DNA of 41,864 nucleotides from Chthonomonadaceae bacterium. Lineage in GTDB: Bacteria; Armatimonadota; Chthonomonadetes; Chthonomonadales; Chthonomonadaceae. The stretch is taken from contig DAIDHN010000034.1 in assembly GCA_027459665.1 (NCBI GenBank), forward strand, positions 1-41,864, written 5' to 3'. Made by a program: the position numbers and the translations under genes. Below, in pieces: positions 17,359-24,530 of this stretch (the first letter of the stretch is position 1; each line of letters opens with the position of its first letter). Below the pieces are notes generated by a model. It worked only from the letters and a program-made list of their open reading frames with translations. It made no database searches and was not told the DNA's origin.

Positions 17359-17814
17359 TTATATTCCGCTGCCCATCTCTGTCTTCTGTGCCAGAGAGCC
17401 TGTGGTCTGCGCGTTTATCTGCGCCTGTTCTTCCTGCTGTTTCTTTCGCTTCAGAGCCAGTTTGTTGAGGTAGAAGCGCCTCATAAGCGAAAGGTTATTA
17501 AAAATACGCTGCCCCAGCACCAGTACCGCTACCAGCGCCAGGTTGATGCCCATATGATCACCGGCCCAGGCAAGCAGCGCCGCCAGCAGAGTGTTGAGAA
17601 CAAAGCCCGATGCAAAAATATCGTTTTCAAACCTGCCTTCCATGCCTGCCCGTATGCCGCCAAAAACCGTATCCAGCGCTGCCAGGGCTGCCACAGAAAG
17701 GTAGGGGGCGTATTCTGCAGGAATATGCCAGTGAAACTGTGCAAACGCAAGATTGCCCAGTACGCCACCCGCCGTCAAACCCAGCAGCGGGAAAACAGCT
17801 CTTCTTGCCTGCAT
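17359..17814 (-). CDS. sbp: Small basic protein of the division cluster (Sbp, DUF1290)
   Basis: A 151-residue membrane protein with three apolar segments: FPLLGLTAGGVLGNLAF, YLSVAALAALDTVFGGIRAG and VLNTLLAALLAWAGDHMGIN, then RIFNNLSLMRRFYLNKL. The LAALDTVFGGIRA and RIFNNL patterns are typical of Sbp. Sbp genes sit between ftsQ/DUF881 and ftsA in Firmicutes and Actinobacteria; the role is poorly known. ATG 17814 follows GGGGGAAC and lies one base after the DUF881 stop (TAAGATG), so the genes are coupled. The Gln/Glu-rich tail is longer than in most homologues. Confidence 0.88.
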   Translation of the reverse strand: MQARRAVFPLLGLTAGGVLGNLAFAQFHWHIPAEYAPYLSVAALAALDTVFGGIRAGMEGRFENDIFASGFVLNTLLAALLAWAGDHMGINLALVAVLVLGQRIFNNLSLMRRFYLNKLALKRKKQQEEQAQINAQTTGSLAQKTEMGSGI

Positions 17815-17815
17815 C

Positions 17816-18616
17816 TTAGTGTTCCCCCGTAGCCAGAGGGTCATGCTGGGGCGGCACAATGTGGGCATAATGAAATTCGGTAGACCCCGCGTAGGCTGGC
17901 AGCAGCAGCTTCTTTTCTATCACCATTTTGGCCATAGAGGGGTCCCAGTGTCGAATCTGGTCAAGTATGCCGCCTGGCAGGTTCAAACCGCTGTACAGTT
18001 CGCTGGGGCTGCCAATTGCCTGCACTGCATAGGGCGGAGCAGCGGGTACGCCGTTGATTTGAATAACCGGCCCAACGCAGCGTATCGTAGAATTGGAGAC
18101 AATGCGCTGCCCGTTTACTGCTACCGCCTCTGCGCCGGCTATTTTCAGTTCGTTTACTACCTCGGCAATGTCGGTATCATGAATCAGATTGTTAAGAGAG
18201 GTGGGGTTAGAGGTACTCACTGTTTGGTGGGTATCATCGGTGAGTGTGATTTGTACGCCTGGCCCGGCAACCTCGGTCAGACCCGAAAAAGCCTGCGCAT
18301 CTTTCAATTCCTGGTTCAGTGCGCTTGCGGCGCCGGTACGATGCGCCAGCTGGTCGTTTATATCTTGATTCTGCCGTCGCAAATGGCTGTTTTCCTGCTG
18401 AAGAACATGAATCTGCTTATTCAGATCATTGAAGAGTGTGCCGGTACTGCCGGTGTTGCCAAAAAAGAAGCCTTCCCGGTGAGGGCCGTTGCCCGCCCGG
18501 GAAACCTGAAACGCTGTGCGAATATCTGCCGCAAGAATCAACCCCAGCACAAAACAGAGTGCTGTAAGCTGCCAAATATAAGACTTGTGCTGAATTCCTC
18601 TGGAAAATACCGTCAT
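17816..18616 (-). CDS. DUF881 family membrane-anchored protein of the division cluster
   Basis: A protein of 266 residues if the ATG at 18616 is used. One transmembrane helix (WQLTALCFVLGLILAADI) is followed by a coiled coil (LNKQIHVLQQENSHLRRQNQ) and the DUF881 core: VAGPGVQITLTDD, VVNELKIAGAEAVAVNGQRI, and a GGILDQIR segment. The domain faces outside. The frame extends to a TTG at 18691 that overlaps the ftsQ stop; neither start has a strong SD, and I chose ATG because it leaves a normal short cytoplasmic tail. DUF881 proteins neighbour division genes in Gram-positive phyla; function is unknown. Confidence 0.85.
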   Translation of the reverse strand: MTVFSRGIQHKSYIWQLTALCFVLGLILAADIRTAFQVSRAGNGPHREGFFFGNTGSTGTLFNDLNKQIHVLQQENSHLRRQNQDINDQLAHRTGAASALNQELKDAQAFSGLTEVAGPGVQITLTDDTHQTVSTSNPTSLNNLIHDTDIAEVVNELKIAGAEAVAVNGQRIVSNSTIRCVGPVIQINGVPAAPPYAVQAIGSPSELYSGLNLPGGILDQIRHWDPSMAKMVIEKKLLLPAYAGSTEFHYAHIVPPQHDPLATGEH

Positions 18617-18687
18617 ATTTTTACTCGTTTCGGGTGCTGTACCAGGAACCTGCCATGTAATTCTGCAAATAGTGGCTTTCCCTGGCT

Positions 18688-19524
18688 TCAATCGACAGGA
18701 TGCAGAACAGCAGCGGTTTTTGCCACTGCTGCAGTAACAGTTTTACGCAATATGCAGGCAGGCATGGAAGGGCAGGAAAGGTCTACCAGAGCAAGCTGCC
18801 TGGCCACATTGGGAGCCTTGTCATATATTCGCGCAAGAAGCGCCGCTTTTTTTTGAAGCTGTTCTTCCTGTCCCATTTTTACCACCAGTCCATCATACAT
18901 ATTTAAGCATATATTGCTGTTTTGGTCAATAATTATTTTTCTTATACGGCTTTGCAAGCCAACAGGCAAATCCTGCAGCAGGCCCAAGGCGCTGCGCACA
19001 GCAGGATTTCCCGAATACGCCTCCTCGCCGCTTACCCACTGCACCATGGTAAGCGCACTGTTGTCAGCTGCACATGGCCGTATAAAGTTTGCATGAGCAT
19101 CCAGTTCCCAGGCGCTGTTTTTTTGCAGAAGCCGTGCTACAGGTATGCGTGGAGTTAAAAGAATGCGGGCAACGCCGGGCAAAGCCCTTTGCACCTCTGC
19201 ATGTGCCATGCAGGGCAGCGCCAGAATGCTCTGCTGCACCCTGCCTACAGGCGCCAGAAACAGATTGGAACAGCGCAGGGGCGCTGCAGCCTGCTCTACC
19301 TGGGCTACTTCAGAAGGCTGCAGGCCAGCGGTGCCCTGCAGCACCACCCGCTTCAGCTGCAGCCGCGGCGAGGTAAGCAGTGCCGCAGCCGTTTCGAGTA
19401 CAAGAAACAGGCCCATACCCATGAGAAGCATACGCCGGCGCCTGCGTATCCTCACCCAGCGGGTTACGCGATGTCTGATGGGACGCGGCACAGAACGCCC
19501 TCGTGCTCTGGTGGCATCGGTCAT
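18688..19524 (-). CDS. ftsQ: Cell division protein FtsQ/DivIB
   Basis: A 278-residue bitopic membrane protein. An Arg-rich cytoplasmic tail (RVTRWVRIRRRRR) precedes one helix (MLLMGMGLFLVLETAAALL). Then comes the POTRA domain (LQLKRVVLQGTAGLQPSEVA) and the beta domain (VARILLTPRIPVARLLQKNS). FtsQ recruits the FtsB-FtsL complex in the periplasm. The ATG at 19524 overlaps the ddl stop as ATGA, which indicates translational coupling. Assignment rests on architecture, position between ddl and ftsA, and POTRA-like pattern, since FtsQ is weakly conserved. Confidence 0.9.
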   Translation of the reverse strand: MTDATRARGRSVPRPIRHRVTRWVRIRRRRRMLLMGMGLFLVLETAAALLTSPRLQLKRVVLQGTAGLQPSEVAQVEQAAAPLRCSNLFLAPVGRVQQSILALPCMAHAEVQRALPGVARILLTPRIPVARLLQKNSAWELDAHANFIRPCAADNSALTMVQWVSGEEAYSGNPAVRSALGLLQDLPVGLQSRIRKIIIDQNSNICLNMYDGLVVKMGQEEQLQKKAALLARIYDKAPNVARQLALVDLSCPSMPACILRKTVTAAVAKTAAVLHPVD

Positions 19525-20468
19525 GGCTGGCTCTCCGGTGCAAGCGCACTGGCTATAATGCGGTCAAGCAGTTCTGAAAAACCAATTCCTGCATGCGCTG
19601 CGGCCTGTGGAAGCAGGCTGGTGGGGGTCATGCCCGGTATGGTGTTGGTTTCTAGAATGTACAGATTTTCTCCCTGGACCAAAAAGTCTGTGCGCGACAT
19701 GCCCCGGCAGCCCAGCGTGCTGTGGCAGCACACCGCTGCGTTTTCAGCCTGTTTCAAAAGGCTCGCAGGCAGCCGGGCAGGAATGATGTGCGTGCTTCCG
19801 CCCTCTGCATACTTGCTTTCATAATCATAAAAGCCAGAGCGGGGCACAATTTCTATAGAGGGAAGCGCCTGCAATTCTCCCCCTGCATTGCCCAGCACCC
19901 CCACAGTAATTTCTGTTCCCTTGACCCAGGGTTCCACCAGAATCAGCGAATCGTACTGCAGAGCAAGCTGAAGAGCCTGCTCCAGCTGCAATGCACTATC
20001 TGCCCTGCTGCAGCCAAAGGTAGAGCCTTCGGAATTCGGCTTCACAAACACCGGGAACCCTCCCAACTCATTTTCCACTGCCTTGATCAGCAGAGCCGGG
20101 TTAAGCAGAGATGACCGCATAACCGCCAGTTCGGGCAAAACCGGCAGGCCAACGCAGGCAAACAACCGCTTTGCCATCGACTTGTTCATGGCAAGCGCGC
20201 TGGCCAGCACCCCAGAACCGGTGTAAGGCAGGCCCAGGGTTTCCAGCATTCCCTGCACAGTGCCATCTTCACCGCCGGGGCCGTGCAGTGCGATAAACAC
20301 CAGCTCTGGCCGCTGCAGGTCTGGGTTCATCAGGTCAGGCAGGTCTGCAGCACAGGGCGCATACCTGTCCTGATTCAGCGCTCCCAATATCATTTTACCG
20401 GTTGAGAGCGACACATGGCGCTCACTCGATTTACCGCCCATCAGCACCATTACGCGCAGTCGGTTCAC
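19521..20468 (-). CDS. ddl: D-alanine--D-alanine ligase
   Basis: A 315-residue ATP-grasp ligase that makes D-Ala-D-Ala for peptidoglycan. It begins VMVLMGGKSSERHVSLSTG with the Glu/Ser pair of the first D-Ala site, and shows ALHGPGGEDGTVQGMLE, PYTGSGVLASALAMNKSMAK, GFPVFVKPNSEGSTFG and the C-terminal LETNTIPGMTPTSLLP metal and substrate loop. I chose the GTG at 20468, since AGGAGG lies six bases upstream and the codon overlaps the murC stop as GTGA. The frame open to 20615 would bury 50 residues in murC. Confidence 0.96.
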   Translation of the reverse strand: MNRLRVMVLMGGKSSERHVSLSTGKMILGALNQDRYAPCAADLPDLMNPDLQRPELVFIALHGPGGEDGTVQGMLETLGLPYTGSGVLASALAMNKSMAKRLFACVGLPVLPELAVMRSSLLNPALLIKAVENELGGFPVFVKPNSEGSTFGCSRADSALQLEQALQLALQYDSLILVEPWVKGTEITVGVLGNAGGELQALPSIEIVPRSGFYDYESKYAEGGSTHIIPARLPASLLKQAENAAVCCHSTLGCRGMSRTDFLVQGENLYILETNTIPGMTPTSLLPQAAAHAGIGFSELLDRIIASALAPESQP

Positions 20469-21850
20469 AGGCTGCCTCCTGCAGAGAGAAAAGCTTCCGC
20501 CTGGTCGCGAATGTCTCCCGCCCCCAAAAAGGCCACGGCATCTCCGTCCTTTACAAATCCGCGCAGCAGGCAGGGCACGTCTGCTGCATCCGGCAGGTAA
20601 ACCGCAGGTATGCATGGCTGCTGCGATGCCAGCAGGCTGACAATATCAGATGCCCGCACCTCAGGAATGGGCGCTTCACGAGCCGGGTAGATACCCGTCA
20701 CCACAACGGCATCCGCCCTGCCCAGCGACTCGGCAAACTGCGGCAAAAAATCGCGGGTGCGGCTGTAAAGATGCGGTTGAAACACTGCCACCAGGCGGCA
20801 GTGAGGGCAGGCAAGCCGCAGGGCCGCCAAAGTGGCATCTATTTCAGCGGGATGGTGGGCATAGTCATCAATCACTTGCACCTTTCCTCCCTCTACGGCG
20901 GCTTCACCCAGAAACTCCAGCCGCCTCCCCACCCCTTCAAAAGAGTTCACCCCTTGCGCCGCCTCCTTCGCAGCAAGGCCAAGTGCTTCTCCCAGTGTAA
21001 GAACACCCAGGGCATTTTGAATATTGTGCAGCCCCGGAATACGCAGACGCACTTGCTCTCCCCGCCAGACAAAGCTCGGAAACGGGGCTTCGAGCAGTTC
21101 TTCTGCATCCGACAGCCTGTAGGGCAGCAGGCGGCACCTAGACTGGGCGGCCAGCATGGCGGCTTCAGCGTTGTCTGCGCAGTAAACCAGGGTTCCCTGC
21201 TGCTCTGCCAGGTTATGCAAAAATGCCCCAAAAGCTTCGCGCACGCCCTGCATGTTTTTGTAATAGTCCAGATGATCTGCTTCTACGCTGGTAAGCAGAG
21301 CAAAATTGGGGTGCAGCTCAAGAAACGAGCCGTATGCCTCGCAGGCTTCGGCTACAAAAGGCCCCTGCGGGTCACCCAGCAGCAAATTACCACCCAGCTG
21401 CCGTGCCTCGCCGCCTGTCAGCACCGTTGGTGCGGCACTGGCATGCTGTAGCATTACTCCTGCCATTGAGGTGGTGGTGGTTTTGCCATGCGTACCCGCA
21501 ACGGCAACACGCGGGCCGGTATGAGCCTGCATAATTCTCCCCAAAAACCGGGCGCGTGAAAGAATGGGTATGCCCCGCTTTTGCGCCTCTTCGCATTCTG
21601 CATTGTTTTGGGGCACCGCTGCAGAAACCACTACCATGTCTGCCTCAGCGGGCAGATTACCGGCACTGTGCGCGGTATACACTGCAGCGCCCTTTTGCAG
21701 CAGACGGGCAACTGCCGGGTTGTGATGGGGGTTGGCCTGTGGGTCGGCGCCTGTCACAAGGCAGCCCTGCGCCTGCGCAAGCTGTGCCAGAGCGCTCATG
21801 CCAATGCCGGCAATGCCGACAAAATAGATGGAACGGGGAAGAGACTGCAT
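20465..21850 (-). CDS. murC: UDP-N-acetylmuramate--L-alanine ligase
   Basis: A 461-residue Mur ligase that adds L-Ala to UDP-MurNAc in the cytoplasm. Domain 1 has IYFVGIAGIGMSALAQLA. The ATP site is VAVAGTHGKTTTTSMAGVML. The middle domain has LLTSVEADHLDYYKNMQGV, and the C-terminal domain has VIDDYAHHPAEIDATLAALR, typical of MurC. ATG 21850 follows GAGGCAGAGTGT. It lies ten bases after the NIL-domain gene. murB, which often follows murC, is missing here. Confidence 0.97.
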   Translation of the reverse strand: MQSLPRSIYFVGIAGIGMSALAQLAQAQGCLVTGADPQANPHHNPAVARLLQKGAAVYTAHSAGNLPAEADMVVVSAAVPQNNAECEEAQKRGIPILSRARFLGRIMQAHTGPRVAVAGTHGKTTTTSMAGVMLQHASAAPTVLTGGEARQLGGNLLLGDPQGPFVAEACEAYGSFLELHPNFALLTSVEADHLDYYKNMQGVREAFGAFLHNLAEQQGTLVYCADNAEAAMLAAQSRCRLLPYRLSDAEELLEAPFPSFVWRGEQVRLRIPGLHNIQNALGVLTLGEALGLAAKEAAQGVNSFEGVGRRLEFLGEAAVEGGKVQVIDDYAHHPAEIDATLAALRLACPHCRLVAVFQPHLYSRTRDFLPQFAESLGRADAVVVTGIYPAREAPIPEVRASDIVSLLASQQPCIPAVYLPDAADVPCLLRGFVKDGDAVAFLGAGDIRDQAEAFLSAGGSL

Positions 21851-21860
21851 ACACTCTGCC

Positions 21861-22397
21861 TCAAAGATTGCTGTAATCGGTAATGCTGCGCTGGCGCGGG
21901 TCTATGTGCAGGCCGGTAGTATGCAGATATGCAATAGCGCTCTGCACTCTGCCTAGCGGCCCTGAGAGGTTTACAAAAAAGTACCCCCCTGTTTCCCTGT
22001 CAAATTCTGCCTCAAGCAGGTTCACAACAATCTCAAAATCTCTGCCCAGGCGATAGAGTACGGGGAAAGGAGTCTGTTCGGGGCTGACAAAATCGATGCG
22101 TACTGGAATGGAGTATGCCTGCGAGATGTTTTTTTCGGGTTCTTGTACGGGTTCTGCAGAAACAGGCAGATTGAGTGAATCTGCCGAAGGCGTAAGGCCC
22201 AGCCTTTGCAGATAGGCAGATGCCTCTGCAATTTGGCCGGGCGCGCCTTCCAGTTCGAGTGAAACAAAGGCAGTATCCTGGCGTATGCATGCCTGTCTGA
22301 CATGGGGCACCACATAAAACAGCCTCCCCAGTCTCCATAGAACGGGTATCTGCGCATTGGGCGCCACTGCAACCAGACCTATCTCTGCAAGTGCCAT
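21861..22397 (-). CDS. Tandem NIL-domain protein
   Basis: A 178-residue protein made of two similar halves. Both carry the NIL ferredoxin-like fold pattern: residues 5-75 (PVLWRLGRLFYVVPHVRQAC, then AFVSLELEGAPGQIAEASAY) and residues 100-170 (PVLYRLGRDFEIVVNLLEAE, then YFFVNLSGPLGRVQSAIAYL). NIL domains bind methionine in the MetN importer and are fused to ferredoxins in an alternative homocysteine pathway. There is no ferredoxin or transport domain here. ATG 22397 follows AAGGACAGC. It lies 25 bases after the sulfur-carrier gene and 10 before murC. I infer a regulatory or accessory role in methionine synthesis. Confidence 0.8.
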   Translation of the reverse strand: MALAEIGLVAVAPNAQIPVLWRLGRLFYVVPHVRQACIRQDTAFVSLELEGAPGQIAEASAYLQRLGLTPSADSLNLPVSAEPVQEPEKNISQAYSIPVRIDFVSPEQTPFPVLYRLGRDFEIVVNLLEAEFDRETGGYFFVNLSGPLGRVQSAIAYLHTTGLHIDPRQRSITDYSNL

Positions 22398-22422
22398 TTT
22401 GCTGTCCTTGTCTTCAGGTAAG

Positions 22423-22698
22423 TTAGCCTCCGGCTATGGCCGGAACAATAGAAACATTGTCTCCATCCTGAATTGGAGTATCTTTCCCTGCCAGGAATCG
22501 AATATCCTCTTCATTCACATAAATATTGATAAAGCGGCGCAGTTCTCCCTGTTCATCGGTAATGCGTGCGGCTATGCCCGGATACTGATTCTCCAAATCT
22601 GCCACAAGCAGAGCAATGGTGCCTGCAGCAACCTGCACCGTCTCTTTTTCCCCTGTATACTTACGCAATGGCGTAGGTACAAGTACATTTACTGTCAT
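22423..22698 (-). CDS. MoaD/ThiS/CysO-like sulfur carrier protein
   Basis: A 91-residue beta-grasp protein with the ubiquitin-like C-terminus PAIAGG. Motifs NVLVPTPLRKYTG, RRFINIYVNEEDIRFLAGKD and GDNVSIVPAIAGG are closest to CysO, the thiocarboxylate donor for cysteine synthesis in Mycobacterium. Such carriers are adenylated at the last Gly by a MoeB-like enzyme and loaded with sulfide sulfur. ATG 22698 has AGGAGA at good spacing. It is 20 bases after the PLP-enzyme gene and is probably its partner. The activating enzyme and a JAMM protease are not in the window. Confidence 0.9.
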   Translation of the reverse strand: MTVNVLVPTPLRKYTGEKETVQVAAGTIALLVADLENQYPGIAARITDEQGELRRFINIYVNEEDIRFLAGKDTPIQDGDNVSIVPAIAGG

Positions 22699-22718
22699 AA
22701 AATTGTCTCCTGATAAAG

Positions 22719-23969
22719 TTATACGGCCTGTAGCAGCCTGTCGGTTTGAAGCGCATCTGCAAGCGACTGCAAATTGGGCTGAATGGGTACCGTACTGCCC
22801 AGTTTGTCTGCTACTGCCTCCTGGGTTTTCAGGCCGTTGCCGGTAATGGCAATTACCACCACCTCGTCTTCTCCGAAACGGCCCTGCTGTGCCAGTTTGC
22901 GCGCCGCAGAAACAGTAACCCCGCCGGCAGTTTCTGTAAATATGCCTTCTGTGCGGGCCAGCAGCTTGATGCCTTCTATAATTTCCTCATCGGTAACATC
23001 TGCCGCCCATCCTCCCGACTTGCGCACTGTCTCCATGGCCACATAACCGTCGGCAGGGTTGCCAATGGCAATAGAGCGTGCTATGGTGTTGGGCTTTTGG
23101 GGCCGAAACACCTCGGCTTCTGTTTGTATAGCTGTAGTAATGGGAGAGCAGCCTGCAGCCTGTGCTGCATGCATGCGGGTAGGTACGCCGTTTTCCAGCA
23201 GATTGAGGCGGTTCAGTTCGTTTAGCCCCTTGTAAATCTTGCTGATAAGCGATCCGCCTGCACAGGGCACCACCACATGGTCGGGGGCGCGCCAGCCAAG
23301 CTGCTCGGCAATTTCGTATCCAAAGGTTTTAGAGCCGTCGCCGTAAAACGGGCGCAGGGTAATGTTTACAAATGCCCAGCCATATTTACCGCCTGCCTCT
23401 GCGCAAAGGCGATTTACCTCGTCATAATTGCCCTCAACCGCCAGCACATGGGTGCCGTATACCAGGGTTCCCAGCACTTTTCCCTGCTCCAGGTCCCACG
23501 GAATGAATATGTAAGATTTGAACCCGCCTTCTGCTGCGTGGGCAGCCACCGAATTTGCCAGGTTGCCGGTAGAGGCACAGGCCACGGTTTCAAACCCAAA
23601 CTCTCGCGCTTTGGTAAGGGCAGTAGCCACCACCCTATCCTTAAAAGAGAGCGTGGGGTGGTTTACTGCATCATTCTTGATGTATAAATTTTTCAGCCCC
23701 AGTTCCCGCCCCAGCCGCTTGGCGTGCAGCAGAGGAGTCCAGCCCACATGAAAGCCAACTGTCGGAGGGCCTTCTACAGGGATGAGGTCATGGTACCGCC
23801 ACATGGAAGGCGGGCCAGCCTGTATGGATTCCCTCGTAACGCGCGAGGAAATCTCGTCCCAGTTCAGTATCACTTCCAGCGGCCCAAAACAAAGTTCGCA
23901 CACATGTATTGGCCCAAGTGGATATTCTTCACCGCATTCGCGGCAGCGCATTCCCAGTGTTTTCGGCAT
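22719..23969 (-). CDS. thrC: Threonine synthase-like PLP enzyme with zinc ribbon
   Basis: A 416-residue fold-type II PLP enzyme. The N-terminus has a zinc-ribbon with C9-x2-C12 and C24-x2-C27. The cofactor Lys is K110 in HPTLSFKDRVV; ACASTGNLANSVAAHA holds the phosphate-substrate Ser/Asn loop and VVPCAGGSLISKIYKGL the PLP-phosphate glycine loop. By family it converts O-phosphohomoserine to threonine. I chose ATG 23969 (GGGAG upstream); the frame to 24050 runs into the terminator. The Met-type T-box upstream and the sulfur carrier downstream suggest it might instead make homocysteine from O-phosphohomoserine and a thiocarboxylate. The gene symbol follows the family, not a proven activity. Confidence 0.85.
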   Translation of the reverse strand: MPKTLGMRCRECGEEYPLGPIHVCELCFGPLEVILNWDEISSRVTRESIQAGPPSMWRYHDLIPVEGPPTVGFHVGWTPLLHAKRLGRELGLKNLYIKNDAVNHPTLSFKDRVVATALTKAREFGFETVACASTGNLANSVAAHAAEGGFKSYIFIPWDLEQGKVLGTLVYGTHVLAVEGNYDEVNRLCAEAGGKYGWAFVNITLRPFYGDGSKTFGYEIAEQLGWRAPDHVVVPCAGGSLISKIYKGLNELNRLNLLENGVPTRMHAAQAAGCSPITTAIQTEAEVFRPQKPNTIARSIAIGNPADGYVAMETVRKSGGWAADVTDEEIIEGIKLLARTEGIFTETAGGVTVSAARKLAQQGRFGEDEVVVIAITGNGLKTQEAVADKLGSTVPIQPNLQSLADALQTDRLLQAV

Positions 23970-24020
23970 TGTTAGTACACTCCCGAGCAAAGTCATAATA
24001 AAAGGACGCGCATGCAGAAT

Positions 24021-24356
24021 GAAAAAAGCCACTCGTGCCATGCGCCTCAATGAGAGCGCACAGGACGAGAGGCATTTGCCTTCGTGGTTCCACCTGTCTT
24101 TACCGCAGCTTCACAGCGGCGGCCTCGGCGGGTGCTGGCGCGCAGTGCGGCGTACACCCCGACCCTGTAACGGGAGTCCCCCGGTGTTCCTTACTCAAAG
24201 CAGTAAAACTGTTTTTTTCACGAACACGGCTCCGGGGCCATTTCCGCTGGTTCGCTTGTGCCGGCTTCCACCCTCCCGGCTCGCTGATGCTGCGCTGCCC
24301 GCGTACTCCACCCCATCTTCGCCCTGCAGTGCGATACAATATCGCATTATCTTATG
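24021..24356 (-). ncRNA. T-box leader, specifier AUG (methionine)
   Basis: A tRNA-sensing transcription attenuator. The T-box itself (CAGGTGGAACCACG, 24096-24083) matches the consensus AGGGUGGNACCRCG well. Stem I is recognisable: proximal helix GGGG (24314-24311) with CCCC (24237-24234); AGTA (24307-24304) opposite GAA (24244-24242), as in the loop E motif; CGC/GCG above it; distal stem GCCGG/CCGGC with GGGTGG loop; and CCCCGGAG after the specifier. The specifier is then ATG at 24241-24239 followed by G. A terminator hairpin (CTCGT...ACGAG, 24069-24031) ends in six T at 24027-24022. Uncharged tRNA should allow readthrough into the downstream genes. The bulge reads UGGA, which predicts a U73 tRNA and does not fit the usual A73 of tRNA-Met. 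Confidence 0.88.
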
Positions 24357-24363
24357 TTTTTGA

Positions 24364-24392
24364 AGTATACCCGTGTTTCCATATTGTGTCAA
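24364..24392 (-). promoter_or_regulatory. Strong sigma-70 promoter of T-box operon
   Basis: TTGACA (24392-24387) and TATACT (24369-24364) are separated by 17 bases, close to a perfect housekeeping promoter. Transcription should start near 24356, at the 5' end of the T-box leader. Confidence 0.9.
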
Positions 24393-24420
24393 TGCTTTTT
24401 CACTTCAAAATCACCTAAAA

Positions 24421-24530
24421 AACAGGGGGTTGTGCGCCCATGCTGCCCCGAAAGCAGGTTATGCCGCTGCTGCCGTTGATATGGGGTATTATGAACAAAA
24501 CGCTGATGCAGGAAGTTACAAAGAGCGTAG
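24421..24530. other. Gap upstream of glycosyltransferase gene
   Basis: Only 110 bases separate the divergent T-box promoter area and the glycosyltransferase start. TATTAT near 24487 could be a -10 box for the plus strand, but no good -35 hexamer lies at the right distance. Nothing else is seen. Confidence 0.3.

Noticed and set aside
17753-18856. 367-codon plus-strand frame
   Set aside because: Antisense to DUF881 and the end of ftsQ, both well supported; no recognisable domain or SD.
20402-21451. 349-codon plus-strand frame
   Set aside because: Antisense to murC, whose motifs are unmistakable.
23970-24050. N-terminal extension of the threonine synthase-like protein to 24050
   Set aside because: It would start inside the T-box terminator hairpin; the ATG at 23969 begins directly before the conserved zinc ribbon.
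24100-24350. SAM or cobalamin riboswitch considered for the leader upstream of the PLP-enzyme gene
   Set aside because: The 14-base T-box, AGTA motif, Stem I layout and terminator fit a T-box; no cobalamin box or SAM core was seen.
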